Source: Leptospira noguchii serovar Panama str. CZ214 (GTDB lineage: Bacteria; Spirochaetota; Leptospiria; Leptospirales; Leptospiraceae). From it: DNA of 64,000 nt. Position numbers and translations under genes: made by a program. Every line of letters begins with the position of its first letter. The stretch's first letter is position 1. The DNA lies in the NCBI RefSeq assembly GCF_000306255.2, contig NZ_AKWY02000020.1:292001-356000 (forward strand), in the 5' to 3' direction. Under the pieces are notes generated by a model. It searched no databases and had not been told where the DNA came from. It worked only from the letters and a program-made list of their open reading frames with translations. Below, piece by piece: positions 31,076-37,525 of this stretch.

Positions 31076-31477
31076 ATGCTTACGTTTGATTTAGTCGTAT
31101 CCGGAGTTACTCAAAAACAAATCGAGGCAAGCTCGAACGTGTTTACCGATGCGTTTACAATCGCCAACAGTTTCGGAAGAACTCTGAAGGTAAAAGCGAT
31201 TCAGATAAAATACAAAAAAGAACTCAAAACGGCGCAAATCAAAATTTCTCAGAACGGGGATTCCACTCCGTTTGTCAAAGAAACCCAACTCTCACAGTTG
31301 GGAAGCTCGCATGACGCAGAAATCGGCTTCAAACTATTTCCGGTGAATTTGACCTTCACGCATCAATCGAATGTCAGTATAGAGTTAAAACCCGCGGGAG
31401 TCGTTATTGACAAGGATGACGTTTCGGTATCCCTTTTTTGCGATTACGTCAGAGCCGCCGCACCTGCCAAAAAATAA
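31076..31477 (+). CDS. Small beta-sandwich candidate capsid/vertex protein
   Basis: 133 residues, almost all beta strands (LTFDLVVSGVTQKQIEASSN, KVKAIQIKYKKELKTAQIKI, VNLTFTHQSNVSIELKPAGV). It resembles a single jelly roll or similar sandwich in pattern only. With the 227-residue neighbour it could form a two-protein capsid lattice or a penton. ATG with upstream AAAGGAAC. Confidence 0.5.
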   Translation: MLTFDLVVSGVTQKQIEASSNVFTDAFTIANSFGRTLKVKAIQIKYKKELKTAQIKISQNGDSTPFVKETQLSQLGSSHDAEIGFKLFPVNLTFTHQSNVSIELKPAGVVIDKDDVSVSLFCDYVRAAAPAKK

Positions 31478-31492
31478 TAGGACAGGTCAGGT

Positions 31493-32188
31493 ATGGAGAT
31501 TTTTGTTTTTAAAAAGATTGTTTATTCGGTTCGGAATATTTTAAACCCTCCGGATTCTTCGGTCCTTTTAGAAAAAAATCTTCCTAAGAGCGCGTATAAC
31601 GTCCCAGGAGAGCAGTATTTTACGATCGGAGCTTTCGACGTAAGTTCTTTAAAAACTCCTACAATCACGGGAATCCTTGCGACTCTGGCACAAAATTATT
31701 CCAAAGTTAGGCGCTCCTATCTTCCGGCGACAACTCTCCATTTTTTTTCTGTGAGTGATCGAAGCCTTTATTCTGTTCTTTCCAAATTTACCGATTCCGA
31801 ATTTTCAAATTCGGATTTCAAGTTGGATGACAGACCCGTTCCGACGCTTTCAACTCTAAAGGATGAATCCTTTTCTTTGAACTTTAATAAAAACGATGTC
31901 GCTTTAAAAAATGTAGTCTCTTACAAAACGTATGGTCCTGATTATACGTTTCTTTTTGCACCTCGTCACAACCCGGTTCGTTCTATTTTTGATAACATAA
32001 CCAAGTTTTGGTCGGTATCGTTTACCGATTATTTAGAATCGAAAGTGAAGGTTGAAATTCCTTCTCAAACAAAATACGTTCTTATCTTTCCGGATGCTTC
32101 CGCTCCAACTCCAATTTCTAAAACTCAAACGAAATCGGACATTTCTTTGCAAACTCTCGTAACGTTGAATATCAGCGAGGGAACCTAA
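31493..32188 (+). CDS. Candidate virion protein, unknown fold
   Basis: 231 residues, soluble, alpha/beta with many aromatic residues, no recognised domain. The stop is directly followed by the spike ATG, so it may be the spike's base or another vertex component. Confidence 0.5.
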   Translation: MEIFVFKKIVYSVRNILNPPDSSVLLEKNLPKSAYNVPGEQYFTIGAFDVSSLKTPTITGILATLAQNYSKVRRSYLPATTLHFFSVSDRSLYSVLSKFTDSEFSNSDFKLDDRPVPTLSTLKDESFSLNFNKNDVALKNVVSYKTYGPDYTFLFAPRHNPVRSIFDNITKFWSVSFTDYLESKVKVEIPSQTKYVLIFPDASAPTPISKTQTKSDISLQTLVTLNISEGT

Positions 32189-33586
32189 ATGGCTTGGTCA
32201 GAAACAGAACCGGGACAGTGGTCAAGTGATTCCGGCCTTCTCCTTGAAAATCGGCCCGGCATCGGTCCCTACGTTTATTCGGAAGAACTCGAGGACGAGA
32301 TTCCGGATTCAGGTTTGCCTCTTGCGGATTTTTTCAAGAATCCGCTTCTTTCAGTCGTTACCGTCGATCCGGATACCGGAAAACTCCCGGTTTCTCTCAT
32401 GCCTCCGATTGCGATTACGGATCTTTTTCCCGTCAATTCCCAGGCGGAAATGTTAGGTCTTTCTGCACAAAAAGGGGATCTTGCAATCCGAAACGATTTA
32501 CCGGGCGCACCCGCTTTTATTCTTACAGGAGACGATTCCACTTACTTAGGCAACTGGAAAGAAATTACGGTCCGTTATATTTCCTGGAATCACATTCAAG
32601 GCGTTCCCTCTCAGTTTCCTCCGGCGGATCACAATCACAATCTCCTTTATTATCTGAAATCAGAAATCGATTCTGCTTTATCACAAAAACGGAATACTGG
32701 AAACATTCCCGCGATCGAAATTACGGAAGATACAAATCACAGATTTGCAACCGATACCGAAAAAACAAAATGGAACACTTCTGCCGATTGGCCGAATATT
32801 CAAAACAAACCTACGGCGTTTCCTCCAACGAATCACAATCACAACACGGATTACTATACAAAGCCCGAGCTTGATTCGGCTTTATCACAAAAACGGAATA
32901 CTGGAAATATTCCAGCGACCGATGTCATAGAGGATTCTTTTCATCGATTTGTGACCGACGCGCAAATAGCCACATGGAATTCCGGTGGTTCGTCTGCTGG
33001 TGGTTTCGATGTTGGCGATGTGAAGACGTCCGCTCGAAATACTCCTCCGACCGGTTGGCTCCAAGCGAACGGTCAAACGATCGGAAACTTAAGTTCCGGT
33101 GCGAACCGAGTAGGAGCAGAATACCAAAACCTTTATATTCTACTTTGGAATGATTGGTCGAATACCGTTCTTCCAATTCAAAATTCAACCGGTTCCGCGA
33201 CGGTTCGGGGAGTAAGTGCAATCGCTGATTGGGACGCCGGCAAACGTCTACCGATTCCAAACATGGCCGGTAGAACTGCGATCGGTTCCGGAACTGGAAC
33301 GGGACTTACTCCGAGAGCAGTAGGGGAAACGTTCGGAGAAGAGGCCCATACGCTTACACTTCCTGAGATTCCAAATCATGATCACGGTGGTGGGGTTCAC
33401 AACCATCAAATCTATCGAGCTAATTTTACGATGTCCGGCGGTGGGATCAGTATCGCTGTTGGCTATTCCTCAACCTCGACGACGGGTACGCGCAATTCAG
33501 CGGCGATCATCCAAGCGCAAGGCGCCGGATTGCCCCATAACAACATTCAGCCGTCTTTAGTCTTAAACTATTTTATTAAATATTAA
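32189..33586 (+). CDS. Spike/receptor-binding protein with collar domain
   Basis: 465 residues. The N-terminal 130 residues probably anchor it to the particle. Two tandem repeats follow (about 133-198 and 199-266; WNHIQGVPSQFPPADHNHN and WPNIQNKPTAFPPTNHNHN) with a 204-bp period in the DNA and a near-identical DNA block around 32676 and 32880. The C-terminal half is a phage tail-collar-type domain (GDVKTSARNTPPTGWLQANG, LPIPNMAGRTAIGSGTGTGL, TLPEIPNHDHGGGVHNHQIY). HNHN/DHGG histidines may bind metal in a trimer. In a tailless particle this would be the host-recognition spike. Confidence 0.75.
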   Translation: MAWSETEPGQWSSDSGLLLENRPGIGPYVYSEELEDEIPDSGLPLADFFKNPLLSVVTVDPDTGKLPVSLMPPIAITDLFPVNSQAEMLGLSAQKGDLAIRNDLPGAPAFILTGDDSTYLGNWKEITVRYISWNHIQGVPSQFPPADHNHNLLYYLKSEIDSALSQKRNTGNIPAIEITEDTNHRFATDTEKTKWNTSADWPNIQNKPTAFPPTNHNHNTDYYTKPELDSALSQKRNTGNIPATDVIEDSFHRFVTDAQIATWNSGGSSAGGFDVGDVKTSARNTPPTGWLQANGQTIGNLSSGANRVGAEYQNLYILLWNDWSNTVLPIQNSTGSATVRGVSAIADWDAGKRLPIPNMAGRTAIGSGTGTGLTPRAVGETFGEEAHTLTLPEIPNHDHGGGVHNHQIYRANFTMSGGGISIAVGYSSTSTTGTRNSAAIIQAQGAGLPHNNIQPSLVLNYFIKY

Positions 33587-33595
33587 GAATATATT

Positions 33596-34048
33596 ATGAA
33601 TCTTTCCAAAAATTTTACTTTAGAACAAATGACCGTCACCGAGACGGGTTTATTAAACGAACCGGACGAAAAATCAATTGAATCTTTGAAACGATTATGT
33701 GAAACGATTCTTGAACCACTTTACGAAAACGTAAAGCTTCCGATTTCAGTTTCTTCTGGTTACAGGTCTCCCGAAGTAAACAGAAAAATAAAAGGTTCTA
33801 TTACGAGCCAGCACATGCGGGGCGAAGCGGTTGATTTTGGGATCAAGGGTATGAGCAAAACGGAAATCTGTAAAAAGATCATCGATCTTGGACTTCCCTA
33901 TCATCAACTTATCAACGAAGGGACTGTGTCTGGTGCGACCTGGATTCACGTTTCGATTGCTCCTAATGGAGTAAAACCAAAGAAAGAGTTTTTAAACGGA
34001 AACGGTGTTTCCGGAAAAATGAAATACCAACGCGTTTCAATAGGATAA
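33596..34048 (+). CDS. M15-family peptidase (D-Ala-D-Ala carboxypeptidase-like)
   Basis: 150 residues. The M15_3 motif is SQHMRGEAVDFGI (about 80-92; zinc ligands His and Asp), with WIHVSI (about 122-127; third ligand His) and the substrate-region ISVSSGYRSPEVN. It should cleave peptide stems of peptidoglycan. There is no signal peptide, so it needs a holin, virion entry or passage by another route. First of two M15 enzymes in the element. Confidence 0.85.
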   Translation: MNLSKNFTLEQMTVTETGLLNEPDEKSIESLKRLCETILEPLYENVKLPISVSSGYRSPEVNRKIKGSITSQHMRGEAVDFGIKGMSKTEICKKIIDLGLPYHQLINEGTVSGATWIHVSIAPNGVKPKKEFLNGNGVSGKMKYQRVSIG

Positions 34049-34055
34049 CAAGAAA

Positions 34056-34655
34056 GTGGAAGCAGTATATTTAGAAATTATAAAATTCTTAAATGAAGGA
34101 TCTCTAACAAGAGTCCTTCTCGTCCTATTTTCATTTTTCTCTTTTTTGCTCCTTGCGGGTGTGGGGTTTTTGTGGTATAAAAATCCGGACATTATCAAAG
34201 AAGCCCTGCACACGCTTTCACTTAGAAAACTTCCGGAGAAGGTCGCGGAAGAGGAAACTATTTCTTTGGTTCCCAGCCTTGATCTGATCCGGAGTCTTTT
34301 TTCAACCTCGGTGGATTTTGGTTTCACCGAAAAAGGGGCGATCCTTCATTTTCCTTCGTATATGCGAACCAGAGAACAAGACGGCCTAAAGGAACTCTTG
34401 CAATCCGTCGTTTCCTCGGTGCGTGAAATTTCCACAGAAAACCGTTTGATCGAATTCGATTTAACAAACACACAACTTGTAAATCCATATTCCGCGGGGG
34501 CAATCTTTGAAATCATTGAGGATGTCCAGGCAAACAACGGCGTCTACTTGGTTCTTTCGTTTAAGGGGAATCACTTAAAAACTTTTGAAATCGATGTTCG
34601 AAAACTTCTCTCTCGTTCTGATTCCAAATCTGTAAATGTGAGGAAAAGAAGATGA
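34056..34655 (+). CDS. Membrane protein with STAS-like soluble domain
   Basis: 199 residues, GTG start. One membrane helix (about 20-42, VLLVLFSFFSFLLLAGVGFL) is followed by a soluble domain whose LIEFDLTNTQLVNPYSAGAI plus FEIIEDVQANNGVYLVLSF has the strand-helix pattern of STAS domains. It lies between the peptidase and the spanin-like gene; the ATGA overlap with the next gene shows coupling. A holin-like or lysis-control role is possible, but a single helix gives weak support. Confidence 0.5.
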   Translation: MEAVYLEIIKFLNEGSLTRVLLVLFSFFSFLLLAGVGFLWYKNPDIIKEALHTLSLRKLPEKVAEEETISLVPSLDLIRSLFSTSVDFGFTEKGAILHFPSYMRTREQDGLKELLQSVVSSVREISTENRLIEFDLTNTQLVNPYSAGAIFEIIEDVQANNGVYLVLSFKGNHLKTFEIDVRKLLSRSDSKSVNVRKRR

Positions 34656-35026
34656 AACGGTTTTTAACATTATTCCTAATTCTTTCTTTTATCTCTTGTT
34701 CTTCGTATCAATCCAAAGTTGAAAAAAACAAAACCGACTTAGACCAGGTGGAACAAATTGTATTAGATTCTAACGATATACCAGAAAAGAATAAAGATTT
34801 TATCAAACAAACTCTAAAGGAAACAAAGAAGCTCTTGGATAAAGGAGTTTCGGAATCGGCTCTTGCAGACAAGTGGCGGGATCATCTTTTTAACAAGTGG
34901 CTCTACATTTCTTTGTTTCTCCTGGGTGCGTTTACGTTGCTTGTTTTAAAATTTAAATCGTTCTCTTGGTCTTCTTTGATTCCAAATTTTGGAAAATCAA
35001 AACCCGGAGGTGAATCAAGTGGCTGA
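34652..35026 (+). CDS. Unimolecular-spanin-like lipoprotein
   Basis: 124 residues. Lipoprotein signal with lipobox FISC-S (Cys about residue 16, FLTLFLILSFISCSSYQ), then a helical coiled-coil middle (KNKTDLDQVEQIVLDSND, then KTLKETKKLLDKG-like), and near the C terminus a membrane helix (about 89-106, KWLYISLFLLGAFTLLVLKF). An outer-membrane lipid anchor plus a C-terminal inner-membrane helix is the topology of u-spanins, which fuse the two membranes at lysis. The location between two peptidoglycan peptidases supports this. Family similarity itself was not tested. Confidence 0.6.
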   Translation: MKRFLTLFLILSFISCSSYQSKVEKNKTDLDQVEQIVLDSNDIPEKNKDFIKQTLKETKKLLDKGVSESALADKWRDHLFNKWLYISLFLLGAFTLLVLKFKSFSWSSLIPNFGKSKPGGESSG

Positions 35027-35405
35027 AACTGCAACCCCCGAAATTCCTAAAATCTTTCTCTTTCGTCTTCAGAATTGGAGTCCTGAGAAAGAAAAACTTT
35101 TATACGACAAACTGAAATCGGAGGGAAAAGGTGTAATTGATTTTTGGAATCGTTTTGAAGTTCCGGAGCATCCGGAAATCAAAAATTTTTATTTCGTTCC
35201 GAACGAAGAGGATCTTGTCAACAAAGTCAAATTTGTCGGACTTTCGAATACTGCTTTCCTTTTAGATTTTATCGGTTCTTTTGATCTGTCTGAGATCCCT
35301 GAATCTGTTTTTGAAATACCGGAAAGACAAGTCGGTGTTCCTATTTCCTATATCATTCTTGGAATCGTCTTACTTCTGATTATTTTTATGGGAGTGTTGA
35401 GATAA
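35019..35405 (+). CDS. Small protein with C-terminal membrane helix
   Basis: About 128 residues. The GTG at 35019 is preferred because GGAGG at 35006-35010 lies 8 nt before it; a TTG at 34989 would put the start before that site. The soluble part (IPKIFLFRLQNWSPEKEKLL) is followed by a C-terminal helix (about 107-126, ISYIILGIVLLLIIFMGVL). It shares topology with the two following genes. Unknown; probably virion or lysis membrane protein. Confidence 0.55.
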   Translation: MAETATPEIPKIFLFRLQNWSPEKEKLLYDKLKSEGKGVIDFWNRFEVPEHPEIKNFYFVPNEEDLVNKVKFVGLSNTAFLLDFIGSFDLSEIPESVFEIPERQVGVPISYIILGIVLLLIIFMGVLR

Positions 35406-35851
35406 TGGCTAAACGTTATTATTTATATTACAAGCAAATCGCAACGGGAAATTTCACAGTCGGAAAACCTGCCGGCTATTCGAACTTTCTACACAATCCA
35501 GACGCGAAACGAATGTCGTTTATTCTGCCTGAAAATTCGGGTAAAGCGCAAGAGATGATCGGAAAATTTGTTCAAGACTTTCAGAGACTGAACGTAAATA
35601 AATTTTCGATTTCGAATACTTCGATTCAAAACACGTCCACGACTGGACCAGCTCCATCACCAAAACCCCCTGTAGGTTCCACAGATCCACCGAGTCCGAC
35701 TAAGGTGATTACGCATTCGGAGAAGATTGAGCCGAAGAAAGAGGAAGACAATAACGATAACCGAATCCTTATAGCGGGCGGTATTTTTATTCTCGCGATC
35801 GTTGTCTATTACTGGAAGTTTGCTCCGAAAAAGAGCAAGAGAAGAAGGTAA
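35405..35851 (+). CDS. Single-pass membrane protein with proline-rich linker
   Basis: 148 residues. A small N-terminal domain (KRYYLYYKQIATGNFTVGKP), a Pro/Ser/Thr linker (TGPAPSPKPPVGSTDPPSPT), and a C-terminal helix (about 122-140, ILIAGGIFILAIVVYYW) with a basic end (KKSKRRR). The ATG overlaps the previous stop (ATAATGG). A tail-anchored protein, likely part of the particle membrane. Confidence 0.55.
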   Translation: MAKRYYLYYKQIATGNFTVGKPAGYSNFLHNPDAKRMSFILPENSGKAQEMIGKFVQDFQRLNVNKFSISNTSIQNTSTTGPAPSPKPPVGSTDPPSPTKVITHSEKIEPKKEEDNNDNRILIAGGIFILAIVVYYWKFAPKKSKRRR

Positions 35852-35857
35852 AATTTT

Positions 35858-36322
35858 GTGCCTGAAACTCCATTTGATTTTGACGGGAAATATACACCAT
35901 CCGGGGACGTAAGGCATGTCATTGATTGGTCTGGATACTCCGGAGAGGTAAACATTCCCGATTCTCTGAAAATCTTTTACGGATTTTTAGAAGAGCCTGA
36001 AAAAAGAAGAATCTCTTTTATTGTTCAGTCAGGAACCGTATTTCGTGAACAGTTTACCTTCAAAATCTATTCTAAAGATCCGCAAATTTCCGAGTTTAAC
36101 AAAATATTCTCTCAATCGAATATTCAAATTCCAAACTTTTCTAAATCTGTTCGAACCTATGATTACGATACGAAAGGAACGAATATTCCCGGTATTCCTG
36201 AACGCGTAAAGAAAGAGGCCGAAGATTTCTTCAAGGATGCGAAAAACATCGTCCTTGCTGGTCTGGGTATTTTTATTGGCTGGCAAATTTTCGGTGATGA
36301 TCTTCTCGGAAGGAAGAAATAA
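35858..36322 (+). CDS. Single-pass C-terminal membrane protein, unknown
   Basis: 154 residues, GTG start. The N-terminal soluble domain (HVIDWSGYSGEVNIPDSLKI) resembles in length and pattern the soluble part of its upstream neighbour (both have EKRRISFI/AKRMSFI-like strands), so they may be diverged paralogues. A C-terminal helix at about 130-147 (NIVLAGLGIFIGWQIF) ends in a basic tip. The ATG of the endolysin overlaps its stop. Confidence 0.55.
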   Translation: MPETPFDFDGKYTPSGDVRHVIDWSGYSGEVNIPDSLKIFYGFLEEPEKRRISFIVQSGTVFREQFTFKIYSKDPQISEFNKIFSQSNIQIPNFSKSVRTYDYDTKGTNIPGIPERVKKEAEDFFKDAKNIVLAGLGIFIGWQIFGDDLLGRKK

Positions 36323-36762
36323 TGTCGGTTATCAATTCCTTAGAAAACGTGGACTCTCGTCTTGTTTCGTTTATGCAGGATTTGAAACGAACTCTTCCGA
36401 ACGTTTACGTTTTTGAGTCTCGCCGGTCGTGGGCAAGGCAAGCTAAGTTGTATGCGGCCTGTAAGACGGGAACAGGTTCTTGTCCGGCGGCTCCGCCGGG
36501 ATCGAGCGCGCATCAATACGGTCGGGCTCTCGATGTGAACGGTTTCAGTGCGGTGAGTGATCGGAAAACGATCGAATCCGTTTTAGTTCGTCATCCTGAA
36601 ATCGAATGGGGTGTTGACTGGAAGCAATCTGATCCTCCTCACTTTCAGATTCGAAATTGGCGCAAGAGCCTCGGGCCCTCTTTTTCTGAAATAATAATCG
36701 ACGGAGGTTATTGGGTATGGATTGTAATTGCAATAGTCATAATATATCATCTCAGCCGGTAA
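36322..36762 (+). CDS. Membrane-anchored M15-type endopeptidase (endolysin-like)
   Basis: 146 residues. VanY/L-alanyl-D-glutamate-peptidase-like core: FESRRSWARQAKLYAACKTG, the zinc motif SSAHQYGRALDVNG (about 68-81), and DPPHFQIRNW (about 103-112). A C-terminal membrane helix (about 124-143, GGYWVWIVIAIVIIYHLSR) anchors it, unusual for endolysins and consistent with a virion-membrane-bound entry enzyme or a signal-anchor lysin. Second M15 enzyme of the element; not closely alike in sequence to the first. Confidence 0.8.
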   Translation: MSVINSLENVDSRLVSFMQDLKRTLPNVYVFESRRSWARQAKLYAACKTGTGSCPAAPPGSSAHQYGRALDVNGFSAVSDRKTIESVLVRHPEIEWGVDWKQSDPPHFQIRNWRKSLGPSFSEIIIDGGYWVWIVIAIVIIYHLSR

Positions 36763-36917
36763 ACGGGGAACTCGGATTTTGGCCGTTCGATTGGATCGAA
36801 CAGAAAGCGACTGAGTTTTGTATGGAGAAAGCATATGATCATTTAACTCCGATTGTAGCTCTTCTAATCGCTCTGTTTGTTTTTGTTATTTTAAGCGGAA
36901 GAGTTAAGTGGGTTTGA
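36717..36917 (+). CDS. Small tail-anchored protein carrying the NGELGF motif
   Basis: 66 residues. The ATG at 36717 follows GGAGG by about 8 nt and overlaps the end of the endolysin gene. A Cys/Asn-rich start precedes VNGELGFW (residues 15-22), the same motif as in the 367-residue protein (LNGELGFF). A C-terminal membrane helix (about 44-61, IVALLIALFVFVILSG) ends it. Probably a small particle-membrane protein. Confidence 0.55.
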   Translation: MDCNCNSHNISSQPVNGELGFWPFDWIEQKATEFCMEKAYDHLTPIVALLIALFVFVILSGRVKWV

Positions 36918-37123
36918 AACAAGATCAAACCTTAGAGAAAGCTCGGGCTTTAACTATATCACTTTCCGCTAAGGCAAAAGCAGACGCTTTGAAATCCGGC
37001 CTGAACGTTCTGTTTCGAAGAGGAAACTTTCTTATCTGCCGAAAACCCGACGGTAGCGAAACGGAAATAAAAGAGCTTCGTCCAAGGGTTTCAGGTTTTC
37101 CTACCGACTACAATTTATCCTAA
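36908..37123 (+). CDS. Small basic element protein
   Basis: 71 residues, GTG start overlapping the previous stop. A helical N terminus (LEKARALTISLSAKAKADAL) and then a beta hairpin (LNVLFRRGNFLICRKPDGSE). It may bind nucleic acid; unknown. Confidence 0.45.
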   Translation: MGLKQDQTLEKARALTISLSAKAKADALKSGLNVLFRRGNFLICRKPDGSETEIKELRPRVSGFPTDYNLS

Positions 37124-37139
37124 ACTCAAACGAGTTTTC

Positions 37140-37194
37140 ATGCATTTTTTCCATTTTCCCCTAAATTAACATTGACAAAATGGAAGAAATGCAT
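37140..37194. promoter_or_regulatory. Promoter and inverted-repeat operator of the RHH-like gene
   Basis: ATGCATTTTTTCCATTTT (37140-37157) and AAAATGGAAGAAATGCAT (37177-37194) are inverted repeats matching at 17 of 18 positions, 19 bp apart. TTGACA (37173-37178) and TATCCT (37194-37199), spaced by about 15-16 bp, form a promoter overlapping the right arm. Auto-repression by the downstream small DNA-binding protein is likely. Confidence 0.6.
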
Positions 37195-37229
37195 ATCCTA
37201 CACTTATTCTTTGAAAGAGGGGGTGATAC

Positions 37230-37415
37230 ATGGAAATGGCGACCGCAAAAAATCTACATTCAATAAACGTAGATAAAGATTTAATGCAAAGACTTCTCTC
37301 CGCTTTTGAAAGAGCGACAGGAGCCGAGCCTTCTATCAAGAGCTTAGTTGAAAATGCTTTGAAGGAAAAAATCGAATACTACGAAAAACGGTCGCTGGTT
37401 GCAAAAAACCGGTGA
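37230..37415 (+). CDS. Small ribbon-helix-helix-like regulator
   Basis: 61 residues. HSINVDKDLMQRLLSAFERA plus TGAEPSIKSLVENALKEKIE has the strand-helix-helix pattern of RHH repressors and antitoxins. The ribosome site GAGGGGGTG is just upstream of ATG. It is the last gene before the right candidate attachment site, downstream of an 18-bp inverted repeat. It may be the maintenance or lysogeny repressor of the element; no toxin partner is adjacent. Confidence 0.6.
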   Translation: MEMATAKNLHSINVDKDLMQRLLSAFERATGAEPSIKSLVENALKEKIEYYEKRSLVAKNR

Positions 37416-37461
37416 ACGATAAGAACACTTCCGGTAATGTATATTTTTGTTTTACGATCTA

Positions 37462-37489
37462 ATGAGACAAAATCTGGCTCATAATTTCA
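37462..37489. other. Second dif-like sequence near the right end
   Basis: ATGAGACAAAA, TCTGGC, TCATAATTTCA. The first arm matches the left candidate site in 10 of 11 positions. It directly abuts the better right site, so the right end may hold two tandem sites. Confidence 0.25.
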
Positions 37490-37516
37490 AGAGACATAAA
37501 CTACATTATGGGAAGT
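37489..37516. other. Candidate right attachment site (dif-like)
   Basis: AAGAGACATAA, ACTACA, TTATGGGAAGT. Compared with E. coli dif on the same strand (ATTTAACATAA, TATACA, TTATGCGCACC), the inner ACATAA...TACA-like...TTATG part is conserved. It also overlaps GAAGTAACTCATTT (37512-37525), 13/14 identical to GAAGTAATTCATTT at 21100-21113. Confidence 0.5.
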
Positions 37517-37525
37517 AACTCATTT

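Larger units (their letters stand above)
21034..37516 (+). mobile_element. 16.4-kb prophage-like element, tailless-virus candidate, dif-like ends
   Basis: More than 30 tightly packed plus-strand genes, visibly richer in G and C than the flanks, between two dif-like sites (21034-21061 and 37489-37516). Replication genes are a Rep_trans initiator and a DUF736-like protein. The virion/lysis side has small membrane proteins, a basic protein, beta-rich candidate capsid proteins, a collar-domain spike, two M15 peptidases and a spanin-like lipoprotein. No terminase, portal, tail tube, tape measure, Zot ATPase, integrase or transposase is visible. This gene set does not fit a tailed phage or a standard filamentous phage. 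A rolling-circle, tailless virus integrated by host XerCD is the preferred reading. Confidence 0.7.

Noticed and set aside
21158..37415. Ordinary tailed prophage
   Set aside because: I looked for large and small terminase, portal, HK97-type capsid, tape measure and tail sheath/tube patterns and for Walker A motifs, and saw none; the collar domain alone is not enough.
21158..37415. Filamentous (inovirus) prophage
   Set aside because: The Rep_trans initiator and dif-like ends fit, but there is no Zot/pI ATPase and no minor coat set, and a collar spike plus two endopeptidases does not fit extrusion without lysis.
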